Assembly: GCA_031288335.1 (NCBI GenBank)
Contig: JAITRO010000126.1
Location: 1-34,908 of the forward strand
DNA: 34,908 nt
Origin: Synergistaceae bacterium
Lineage (GTDB): Bacteria; Synergistota; Synergistia; Synergistales; Synergistaceae
Reading direction: 5' to 3'
The position numbers and the translations under genes are program-made. Below are positions 1-7,958 of the stretch, one piece after another. The notes below the pieces were generated by a model, which searched no databases, was not told where the DNA came from, and was given only the letters and a program-made list of their open reading frames with translations. The number at the start of each line of letters is the position of its first letter. Positions within the stretch are counted from its first letter, which is position 1.

Positions 1-2
1 CC

Positions 3-164
3 ACGATGATGATCACCCACAATATTCGTCAAGCTCTGGATTTCGGCACGCGCACGGTCATGCTGGAGGAGGGGAAAATCGCCCTGGATATCAGTGACGA
101 AGAGAGAAAAAATATGACAATTTCACGCCTGATGGAACACTATTCCCACCTGCACATCATATGA
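3..164 (+). CDS. ABC transporter ATP-binding protein, 3' end (partial)
   Basis: Open frame from the window edge: TMMITHNIRQALDFGTRTVMLEEGKIALDISDEERKNMTISRLMEHYSHLHII*. H-loop (TMMITHN) and post-switch region are typical of ABC ATPases. Confidence 0.8.
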   Translation, partial: TMMITHNIRQALDFGTRTVMLEEGKIALDISDEERKNMTISRLMEHYSHLHII

Positions 165-167
165 CAC

Positions 168-196
168 GAGTGCCGAGCAATGTCGGCTCGGCACTC
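168..196. terminator. Hairpin after the ABC ATPase, probable terminator
   Basis: Perfect 11-bp inverted repeat GAGTGCCGAGC-aatgtcg-GCTCGGCACTC just after the stop codon; no strong T-tract follows. Confidence 0.5.
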
Positions 197-219
197 ATTC
201 CGCATTGCGCACATAACAC

Positions 220-357
220 AAAACCTTGAGGCTTCGCCTTAAACTCCGCCGGGGAACCAGTTCCCCGGACCCCTTTTTACATAATACATAATTTTTTTTT
301 TGAAGAGGATGCAGGGAGCAAGCTCCCTGCCGAGGTTCATGACGGAGCCCCGATTTT
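220..357. repeat. Dispersed intergenic repeat, family A, copy 1 (two-module element)
   Basis: CCGCCGGGGAACCAGTTCCCCGGACCCCTTTTTA... plus GCAGGGAGCAAGCTCCCTGCCGAGGTT...CCCCGA; closely matches 34089-34223, partly 22606-22658. Confidence 0.75.
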
Positions 358-378
358 GCCTGTGATTAAGGTGACCGC

Positions 379-404
379 TAAAATCGTTGCTTTCTCGCCG
401 CTTT
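379..404 (+). promoter_or_regulatory. Possible sigma-28-like promoter upstream of the MCP gene (degenerate)
   Basis: TAAA-N14-GCCGCTTT about 80 nt upstream of the start codon; flanking sequence (TCGCCGCTTTGTCGTAAAATAT) repeats at 33182-33203. Confidence 0.25.
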
Positions 405-482
405 GTCGTAAAATATATTTTTAGATCAACTCTAAAGATACCGGCAGTCATACACACAATGAGGAATGTGGAGGTTAGCGAC

Positions 483-2540
483 ATGATTATTTTCAAGAAG
501 AAAAGTATCCAATCAAACCTGTTAAAAGCGTTTCTCCCAATGTTTGTCGCGTCTTTCCTGATATTATCCATCGTGAGCTACAATTTTTTCCGAAGGGCCC
601 TGTCTTCCGAGAGCCGAGAGGTCGCCGTCTCGATGGGTTCCCGTTACGCCGATCAGATCAAAGACAACATGAACGCGCTGTCCAACTATCTCCAGATACT
701 GTCTGGCACACCGGCCATTAAGGAGGGGAAAGACAGGGAGCAGATCGTCTTCCTCATGGCCAACGTGTTCGACAGGATGAAAGTGTTCGACGTCCTCTTC
801 TTCGTCTGGCCGAACGGTTCGGCAATCCGCTCGAACAACACGGAGTTCAGCGCCAGGGAACGAGAATACTTCAGAGAAGTGTCCCGGACGAAAATGCCTT
901 ACGTTTCCGACGTGACGATATCCAGTTCGTCAGGGAAACCATCGGTCATGGTATGCGAGCCCGTCATAAATGACGGCGAACTTACCGGAATCCTTGGGGC
1001 AACGTATAACCTGGAGAGGCTGAATCCCGTCATCAGGAACATCAAATTCAAAGAGAGCGGCTACGGCTTCATCGTGGACCAAACGGGGCTCATGATATGC
1101 AATCCCAAAAATTCCAAGTTTGTCGGGACGTTGAACATCAGCGTCAAGCAAGTTGATCCGAAGGCGAATCTTGGCCTCACCGAGGTCGATGAGGGTTTGC
1201 TCGGCATGTTCAAGGAGGTGGTGTCGTCGAATTGGAGCGAGGTGAGCATGTCGGGCTACACGTTCAACGACGTTCGGTATGACGGCGTGCTCGTCCCCGT
1301 TTCTCTCCAGGGCGGCCAGCATTGGGCCGTGGCCGTAATAGCCCCGCTTGCGGAGATCAACATGAAAGTGCACGAACTTTTCAGGATAATGACGGCGATA
1401 TCGGCGTTCTTTATCGTCGTTGCCTTTGTGTTCGTCGCCAGGATCAGCAAAAAGGTCGCGACGCCTATTTCCATGCTCAGAGACGAGTGTCTTGTCATGG
1501 AGAGCGGCGATTTTAGGGAGCACACTGTCCGCGTTCATTCGAAAGACGAAATCGGTGAGCTGGCCGGGGGATTCGCCGGCATGAAAAAGAACTTGTCGAG
1601 CCTTGTCACGAAGGTGAAGATCGAAGCCGAAAACCTCGCATCCGCCAGCGCAGAGCTTCTGGCTCAGTCGAATGACTGCACCCTGGCCGCCGAAAAGGTG
1701 AGCCGCGCCATGTGCGATGTAGTCAGCCGCACGAGGACTCAAACCAACGCGACGGAGAACATTTTCGTCACTGCCAACGAAATATACGGCATAGCACAAG
1801 ACGTTCTGGAGATGGCCCACGAGATGGCCCACAAGGTGGACGATATCACCTCGAACATCTCGAAGAACGCGAGCGAGGGACAATCCATGATCGAGAGGAG
1901 TATGAGGCAGATGAAGGAAATAGGTGACGGGTCATCCGCCGTGCAGGACGCGGTTGTCGAACTTGCCGGCGGTTATCACGAGATCGGCGAAATCGTGAAC
2001 CTTATTTCCTCCATAGCCAATCAGACCAACCTGCTGGCGCTGAACGCCGCCATCGAGGCGGCGAGGGCAGGGGAGTACGGCAGGGGATTCGCCGTCGTCG
2101 CGGACGAAGTCCGAAACCTGGCGGAGAGTTCGAACAGCGCCGCGCAGAGAATCGCCTCCCTCATCTCAGGCAATCAGAACAAGATGGAGCAGACGGTGAA
2201 GGCCGCAAAATCCGCCGCAAGCAACGCTGTGGAGGGCGTCGAGATCGTCGACTCCACGGGTAAGATCTTCGACGGAATCGTCAAGTCGGTCATCTTCCTA
2301 TCGGAGCAGATAAAGGGCATTTCCTCGTCTATCGAAAAAATCGCCTCCAGCAACCAGAACCTTGCCAATCAAATCGGAGAGGTCAAGAACATGAGCGAGA
2401 CGAACATCTCCGATCTGAACGGCGTCTCATCCCACACGGAAGAGCAGCTGATGTCCAACAAGGAAATCTCGGAGGCATGCAATCGACTGGCCGACATGGC
2501 CGCCGAACTGAAGGAGGAATCCGCCGGCTTCCTGGCTTGA
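483..2540 (+). CDS. Methyl-accepting chemotaxis protein (extracytoplasmic Cache-like sensor, HAMP, MCP signalling domain)
   Basis: ORF 387-2540; ATG at 483 preceded by GGAGGT. Contains two TM segments and the MCP hairpin tip [38 protein letters not shown]. Confidence 0.95.
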   Translation: MIIFKKKSIQSNLLKAFLPMFVASFLILSIVSYNFFRRALSSESREVAVSMGSRYADQIKDNMNALSNYLQILSGTPAIKEGKDREQIVFLMANVFDRMKVFDVLFFVWPNGSAIRSNNTEFSAREREYFREVSRTKMPYVSDVTISSSSGKPSVMVCEPVINDGELTGILGATYNLERLNPVIRNIKFKESGYGFIVDQTGLMICNPKNSKFVGTLNISVKQVDPKANLGLTEVDEGLLGMFKEVVSSNWSEVSMSGYTFNDVRYDGVLVPVSLQGGQHWAVAVIAPLAEINMKVHELFRIMTAISAFFIVVAFVFVARISKKVATPISMLRDECLVMESGDFREHTVRVHSKDEIGELAGGFAGMKKNLSSLVTKVKIEAENLASASAELLAQSNDCTLAAEKVSRAMCDVVSRTRTQTNATENIFVTANEIYGIAQDVLEMAHEMAHKVDDITSNISKNASEGQSMIERSMRQMKEIGDGSSAVQDAVVELAGGYHEIGEIVNLISSIANQTNLLALNAAIEAARAGEYGRGFAVVADEVRNLAESSNSAAQRIASLISGNQNKMEQTVKAAKSAASNAVEGVEIVDSTGKIFDGIVKSVIFLSEQIKGISSSIEKIASSNQNLANQIGEVKNMSETNISDLNGVSSHTEEQLMSNKEISEACNRLADMAAELKEESAGFLA

Positions 2541-2564
2541 TTTTTTGATTAGTCATTTAGCCAT

Positions 2565-2625
2565 TTTACTCACACGAAGACGCCCCCCGGGCGCTCAGCT
2601 CGGGGGGCGTCTTCGTGTGAGTAAA
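2565..2625. terminator. Bidirectional intrinsic terminator between convergent MCP and fliD
   Basis: Perfect 25-bp stem TTTACTCACACGAAGACGCCCCCCG / CGGGGGGCGTCTTCGTGTGAGTAAA with 11-nt loop, between two convergent stop codons. Confidence 0.9.
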
Positions 2626-2635
2626 GTATGGCTTT

Positions 2636-5600
2636 TCAGGAGGAACTGTTCATGTTTGTCAGGAAACTGGACAGACTCGACATCTGCGCGTTCAGTTTCT
2701 GTATCGCTACTTCCATGTTGGAATATTGTTTATAGAGGGCGGTCTGTTTTTCCTCCAGCTGCTTGTTCAGTTTGGTTATCCGGTCGTTGAGCGTGCTCTG
2801 CTCGCTGTCGATGGTGTTCAATGCGGTGGCGATGCGGCCCTTGGTCACTACCTGCCCGGCCACGAGCATCTGCGAGCTGTCAACCAGATTGCCGATGTAT
2901 GTGTCGAAGTCGCGCATGAAAGAGAGCATCGCGCCGCCGGCAATGTCGGGGTCGCTCTCCATTATGGCAAGGAACGCCTCCGAGTCGAACTCGACATATC
3001 CGCTCTTGCCTTTATCGGTGCTCTCCGTGGTCATCCCCATGTTCGAGAGGGACAGCTTGCTCATGTCATGATGCAGGTCGAGCATCGACAAGTCGTTGCA
3101 GCCCTTCGCAATTTCGGAAACCGTTGGGCCGGAGCCCTCCGCGAATGAGTAAGATATCGCGCCTGGCGCATAGGTATAGTTAACGTAATACGACGACGTC
3201 GGCGCTTTTGTCACATCATACCACTCGATGCGGCTCGTCAGGATTGGGTCTCCGTTCGAATCCTCCACTGTTTCGGTCACCAGGCGAAAATCCGTTCCCT
3301 CCTGATATTCCTTCGAACCCGAGTAAACCCTGAGCGCCCCGTTGACCGGCGCGGAGGTTTCGGGTAAAAACGGCAGATAATCGTAGGAGGCGGAACTTCT
3401 CGTGATCTTCTCGGAGAGCGTGGCGGTCGTCGTCAAGGCGGACGACGAACTCGAATTCAGCGGCGCGTCTATGACCAATTGGCCGTTTACCAAGTTCACG
3501 GAAAGCCCCATATCGCCACCCGTGGCCCTGAAGCCGTTGGACGAATAAATGTTTCCCGCGCTGGTCAGCTTATCCTGAATGTCCTCAAGGGAGTCGGTCG
3601 GCTCTATGTCTATCCTCGCCGCTTTGCCGGCCAGGTAAATATAGAACGAGCCCTTGATGCTCATGGCATCGGTCGTGTTGACGACGCTTCTCGTCGCGAG
3701 CGAGGACGCCAGCGTCGTTATCGGGCTCCCCAGGCGCGAGCGCATCTGGTTTTTGATGCTCCACAACAACTGGTCGCCGTGGAGCACGCCATATACCGTG
3801 TTTCCCTTGCTCTCCTGCAGAATCGACGAGAGATGGTCAGTTTCGTCGACAGCGTTGGTCGCGTCCTCTTTCTCGCTGATGTAGTAGTTTATCCACTCCA
3901 GCACCTTGTTGTAAGCGTCGACGAACGTCTGAAGGCCCTCCACAGTCTCCTCCAGGTCGCGGACAATGTTGACGCGCACCTGCCCCAGGCCGGTCAATTC
4001 GAGGGTGACGTCGGCGATCACATCATCTATCGTGTTGGTGTCGCGCGTGATGGGAACGCCGTCTATCTCGAACTCGGCGTTCGACGCGTTGGTGTAGTTG
4101 CCTTCGGTGAAGGACCACTGGTCGACAGGGAAACCGTCGGCGGCGGGTGTTATGAAGCCCAGCCCGGCGAGGACGGAATTTTTGCCGTAATCGTTTTCGA
4201 CGACCGCGCGTATCTTGAAAGTACTCGTCGGCGCTTTGAGCCATTTAACGACATCATAGGTCTGGCCGCTTCCCGTATCCGTATATTTCTCTATCTCAAA
4301 ATCCGTTCCCTCTTTATATTTTGTGATGCCATCGCTGCCGGTTATCTCGAATTTCGCGTTCTTATACTCTTCCAACAAGAGATTTGCGGGTAATAAATCC
4401 ATGTCGGAGGGAAGCCCCGGCAGCGACGCGCCCGTCCCCCCCCGCGTAATCGTAGTGCCCGCGCTGTATTTGGGCGCAGGCTCAAGATAGAACACGTTAT
4501 CATTGAACGTGTAACCGGTATTGGCGCCAATGCGCACCGATAACGCGGTGCCGTCGGACGGCGGGGCAGTGACCCACTCTATAAGCTGATAATCGTTGCC
4601 GTCACTGAGTGTTTCGGATACGATATTGAAATCCACTCCCTGTTTGTACTCTACGCCGCCGCCGATGATGGAAAAATTCTCGGCGATGCTGGTATCGTAA
4701 GCCTCTCCTGTGGGCAGAAGCGGAAGATAATCGTACTTCTTGCCGCCGTTGGCTGATGATAATGATGACAGCATCGAATCCGACTCGTCCCTTTTGACCG
4801 TTACCCATTCGCTGTATACGGCGTTGAAGGTCGCCCCCTCGGGCGGTTTCTTTCCGTTCTCGATCCAGGTTATCTTGCCGGTGGAGCTGTCGTAGGTGAA
4901 ATCGGCTCCCTCTTCGTAATTGTACGTATACGAACCAGTGAAGCCCGGGTCCTCGTAAGAAAGGCTCACCAATTGCGGCGGATACACGTATTTTCCGCTG
5001 CTGTCCCTCGTGGAGGCGTGGGGCAGGTAGTATTCGTTCGACTTCGTCATGGTGAGACTGACGCCGCGCGTGTCGCCGCTGTTGCCTTTGCCGGCGGTCG
5101 CACTCTCGATCACCAGCCTGTTGTCGAGTATCTTTGCCGTCACGGCCATCGCATTTCCTTCTTGGTCGACGGCTTTCGATATGTTGTAGTTGATGTCCCT
5201 CAGCGTGTCGGAACTCGATACCGATATGGTCGCGTACTGTTTGCCCACGCGGATCATGAAGTCGCCCTCCAGCCCCAGCGCTTCGGAGACGCTGCCGACG
5301 CGCGAGGACATGTGTCTCTGGGCGCGGGCGAGGTTTTTTACCTCAACGTCCCACCAGTTCAGCTCCGCCGTGCTGTCTATCTTGGCCGTGACTATTTTTT
5401 CCGGATCGACGTTGTTGGCCGAATAGCTGGTGTACTCCGCCTTTTTGGTGTTGTACGCGCTGCTCAGACGCAGCTTGGTGAGAGTGTTGCGCAGAGTGTT
5501 GAACTGGGTCTGCAGATCCTGGTAGAGGGTCTTTTTGACCTCCAGCGAGTCTATCCGATTCTGCCACTGAGTGGCAGGTTTTTGAGCGTTCTCGACTATT

Positions 5601-5671
5601 TTACTGATGATCTCGTCCCACGCTATGCCGCTGCTCACGCCAGTAACCTGGAACAACGAATCTGACGCCAT
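2636..5671 (-). CDS. fliD: Flagellar hook-associated protein 2 / filament cap FliD, enlarged (1011 aa)
   Basis: N-terminus ITGVSSG-like VSSGIAWDEIISKIVE..., two hook-IN-like motifs, and C-terminal coiled coil typical of FliD; RBS CAAGGAGG upstream. Confidence 0.9.
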   Translation of the reverse strand: MASDSLFQVTGVSSGIAWDEIISKIVENAQKPATQWQNRIDSLEVKKTLYQDLQTQFNTLRNTLTKLRLSSAYNTKKAEYTSYSANNVDPEKIVTAKIDSTAELNWWDVEVKNLARAQRHMSSRVGSVSEALGLEGDFMIRVGKQYATISVSSSDTLRDINYNISKAVDQEGNAMAVTAKILDNRLVIESATAGKGNSGDTRGVSLTMTKSNEYYLPHASTRDSSGKYVYPPQLVSLSYEDPGFTGSYTYNYEEGADFTYDSSTGKITWIENGKKPPEGATFNAVYSEWVTVKRDESDSMLSSLSSANGGKKYDYLPLLPTGEAYDTSIAENFSIIGGGVEYKQGVDFNIVSETLSDGNDYQLIEWVTAPPSDGTALSVRIGANTGYTFNDNVFYLEPAPKYSAGTTITRGGTGASLPGLPSDMDLLPANLLLEEYKNAKFEITGSDGITKYKEGTDFEIEKYTDTGSGQTYDVVKWLKAPTSTFKIRAVVENDYGKNSVLAGLGFITPAADGFPVDQWSFTEGNYTNASNAEFEIDGVPITRDTNTIDDVIADVTLELTGLGQVRVNIVRDLEETVEGLQTFVDAYNKVLEWINYYISEKEDATNAVDETDHLSSILQESKGNTVYGVLHGDQLLWSIKNQMRSRLGSPITTLASSLATRSVVNTTDAMSIKGSFYIYLAGKAARIDIEPTDSLEDIQDKLTSAGNIYSSNGFRATGGDMGLSVNLVNGQLVIDAPLNSSSSSALTTTATLSEKITRSSASYDYLPFLPETSAPVNGALRVYSGSKEYQEGTDFRLVTETVEDSNGDPILTSRIEWYDVTKAPTSSYYVNYTYAPGAISYSFAEGSGPTVSEIAKGCNDLSMLDLHHDMSKLSLSNMGMTTESTDKGKSGYVEFDSEAFLAIMESDPDIAGGAMLSFMRDFDTYIGNLVDSSQMLVAGQVVTKGRIATALNTIDSEQSTLNDRITKLNKQLEEKQTALYKQYSNMEVAIQKLNAQMSSLSSFLTNMNSSS

Positions 5672-5728
5672 ATTGCGAACCTCCTTGTTGTATATGATAG
5701 CGCAATAAAATTCTCAAAGTATATTTTA

Positions 5729-5756
5729 TTGTCGGCAAACGCGTCCCAAGACTTAA
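5729..5756 (-). promoter_or_regulatory. Putative sigma-28 (FliA-type) promoter for fliD
   Basis: Minus strand TTTAAGTCTTGGGACGCGTTTGCCGACAA: TAAG-N15-GCCGACAA against consensus TAAA-N15-GCCGATAA, upstream of the fliD start. Confidence 0.5.
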
Positions 5757-5869
5757 ACGCATACGGCGAAACGCATATTGCCGCAAACAATAATTTAATG
5801 ATACCATCTTTCCCGGCGAAAGCGAATAATGAAATTAAATTTTTCATGGAATTTGCGGGGAGTTAAATT

Positions 5870-6544
5870 ATGGGCGACAGCGAAAAACCGGGAAGAATAT
5901 TTTTTGTGCGGCACGGAGAAACCGACTGGAATAAGGCGTTCAGGTACCAGGGCACCACGGACATAGCTTTGAACGAAAACGGACAATCTCAGGCCCGCAA
6001 GGTCGGCCTGAGATTGTCGCGCATAGTCCCGCGCAGGGTATTCTCGAGCCCGCTGCTCAGGGCTTACGGCACGGCGGAGGCGATAATGGAGGCGAATGCC
6101 GGGAACGCGCCGGTCGAGGTCATGGACGAGCTGCGCGAGATATCGTTCGGCAAGTGGGAAGGCCTCGCGTACTCGGAAATAATGGAGCATTTCGCCCTGG
6201 ACTATACAACGTGGAGGGAAAACCCGTTTTCATCGGCACCAACCGGGGGAGAATCTTTCGAGTCGGTCAGGACGCGCTCCGCCAGCGCGGCGGAGACGGT
6301 GAAAGATGCCGCCGCCGCAGGCGCGGAGATATTAGTGGTGGCTCATGGCATCGTGCTGCGGACGCTCATGGCCTCGCTGATGGGAGCGGACGATTTAAAA
6401 TTGCTGTGGCGCATACGCTTCGACAACTGTTCCATAAGCGCGATCGACCTGTGGGACGACCATCCGTCGCTCGTTTTCCTGAACGACACACATCATTTGA
6501 GACTGGATGACAAAAAAATCAGAACCCTATCTTTTCCCGGATAA
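5870..6544 (+). CDS. Histidine phosphatase family protein (phosphoglycerate mutase / CobC-like)
   Basis: RHGETDWN motif near N-terminus and VVAHGIVLR in C-terminal half. Confidence 0.9.
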   Translation: MGDSEKPGRIFFVRHGETDWNKAFRYQGTTDIALNENGQSQARKVGLRLSRIVPRRVFSSPLLRAYGTAEAIMEANAGNAPVEVMDELREISFGKWEGLAYSEIMEHFALDYTTWRENPFSSAPTGGESFESVRTRSASAAETVKDAAAAGAEILVVAHGIVLRTLMASLMGADDLKLLWRIRFDNCSISAIDLWDDHPSLVFLNDTHHLRLDDKKIRTLSFPG

Positions 6545-6643
6545 ATTGCGTAAAAGATGCAAAAATGCGGCCATTATGAGCGAGAATAAAATTTATGTGG
6601 TAGAATCAAGCTTAATAGATAGACGCGAGAGGAGGCGCTTTTT

Positions 6644-7231
6644 TTGACCGAAAAAACGGACAGGCCGTCACTGAATCCTCTTGAGGAAAAAGAACTCTGG
6701 GATAAGATACAGCTTGGCGACGAAGGCAGCAGAGAGAGAATCATCCTCGCCTACCGTCCCATGGTTTACTGGCTCGCAAAAAAATTCCGCACACTTTACG
6801 GCACATACCCCGACCTCATTCAGGAAGGCATGGTGGGCCTCATATTCGCCGTCGACAGCTTCGAGCCCGAGCGCAGCAACAGGTTCATCACCTATGCTTA
6901 CTACAAGATAAAAGGACGCATGGCTAATTTTCTTTCCAGAGTGGAATCCAAGGCGCCGATGCCGGTGGACGACGAATATCTGGAGCGCTCCGAGAATTTT
7001 GAAGAGGATCTCGACCTGATGGAGTGGAGCGTGTCACTTGGGGAAGGTATAGACAAGCTGCCTGAGCGCGAGCGGGATATTCTGGTCTCCCTGGTGGTGG
7101 AGGGACGCCGCGCGGCTGACGTAGCCGGCGAACATGGCGTCGGCGTGAGCCATATTTATAGATTGCAGCGCAGGGCGATAGCGAAGCTGAAAAGTTTATT
7201 CATGAGCGGGAACGCCACTTCCGACGCCTGA
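6644..7231 (+). CDS. RNA polymerase sigma-70 family factor (small, region 2 and region 4)
   Basis: Region 2 DLIQEGMVGLIFAVDSFEPERSNRFITYAYYKIKGRM and region 4 LPERERDILVSLVVEGRRAADVAGEHGVGVSHIYRLQRRAIAKLK; TTG start after GAGAGGAGG. Confidence 0.88.
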   Translation: MTEKTDRPSLNPLEEKELWDKIQLGDEGSRERIILAYRPMVYWLAKKFRTLYGTYPDLIQEGMVGLIFAVDSFEPERSNRFITYAYYKIKGRMANFLSRVESKAPMPVDDEYLERSENFEEDLDLMEWSVSLGEGIDKLPERERDILVSLVVEGRRAADVAGEHGVGVSHIYRLQRRAIAKLKSLFMSGNATSDA

Positions 7232-7276
7232 GAGTGATAATAATTACTGCACAGATGGCGACGGAGGTGTGTATAT

Positions 7277-7927
7277 TTGGACAATTTTAACGATAAAGGC
7301 GTGGAAAACCAGCTCAGACGAGTCGAACGCTGGTTAAAGCGCTGTGTTGCGGCGTGTCGGGGCCGTTCCTGGAGCAAGGCCCTGTCGGAAGCCGAATGTC
7401 TGGAAGCCGAGGCGAAGGGGTTGTGCGAAAAACTTTGGCGGGTGGCTGAGGCCGAGGCGGTCAAGGCCGAACATGTCAGAGCGAGTGTGCGCGTATGCTC
7501 GCTGCTGAAAGTGGCGGCGCTTGCTATGGCGATGGTGTTGACGGCTGTTCTGCCGATTTCGACGGATGCGGGGCGCGTGTCGCGGAAGACGGCCTACGCG
7601 CCGGAAACTTTCGAATTTTTAACGAGCGGGGAAAGCGATATAATAGACGCACTGAGAGAGAGTTTGAGCAGCGGCAACCGGGGCGCTGTGGTGCTGCTGG
7701 CGGACGCGCCGGAGAAAACCGTTCCCGCCGCCGCGGAGAAGAGCGGCGCGGCCATGGCCGCGGAAGCTGTGGGGCCGGCGGCGGTAACTGAAACCTCTCA
7801 TCGGGCCGCGAAAACGGTGGACGCGGGTGTCCCGCGCCGTCCGTCCGCTGACGAGGTCATCTCCCTCATACAGGTCGGGCAGAAGGCGCTGCGCGTTTCG
7901 GAGCCCGGAATCAAAGTCGTAATGTGA
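7277..7927 (+). CDS. Hypothetical single-pass membrane protein
   Basis: TTG start with AGGTGTG-type RBS; charged N-terminal helix, one TM stretch (LLKVAALAMAMVLTAVLPI), low-complexity C-terminal half. Confidence 0.65.
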   Translation: MDNFNDKGVENQLRRVERWLKRCVAACRGRSWSKALSEAECLEAEAKGLCEKLWRVAEAEAVKAEHVRASVRVCSLLKVAALAMAMVLTAVLPISTDAGRVSRKTAYAPETFEFLTSGESDIIDALRESLSSGNRGAVVLLADAPEKTVPAAAEKSGAAMAAEAVGPAAVTETSHRAAKTVDAGVPRRPSADEVISLIQVGQKALRVSEPGIKVVM

Positions 7928-7958
7928 TGGATATGCGGGAAACATCGTAAGGAGTTGA

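Noticed and set aside
239-571. 110-aa minus-strand ORF near the left end
   Set aside because: Mostly translation of the family A/B repeats and antisense of the MCP start.
930-1883. 317-aa minus-strand ORF
   Set aside because: Lies antisense to the well-supported MCP gene; composition reflects the codon bias of the opposite strand and no recognisable domain is present.
3479-4393. 304-aa plus-strand ORF
   Set aside because: Antisense to fliD, with no recognisable motif; a high-GC shadow ORF.
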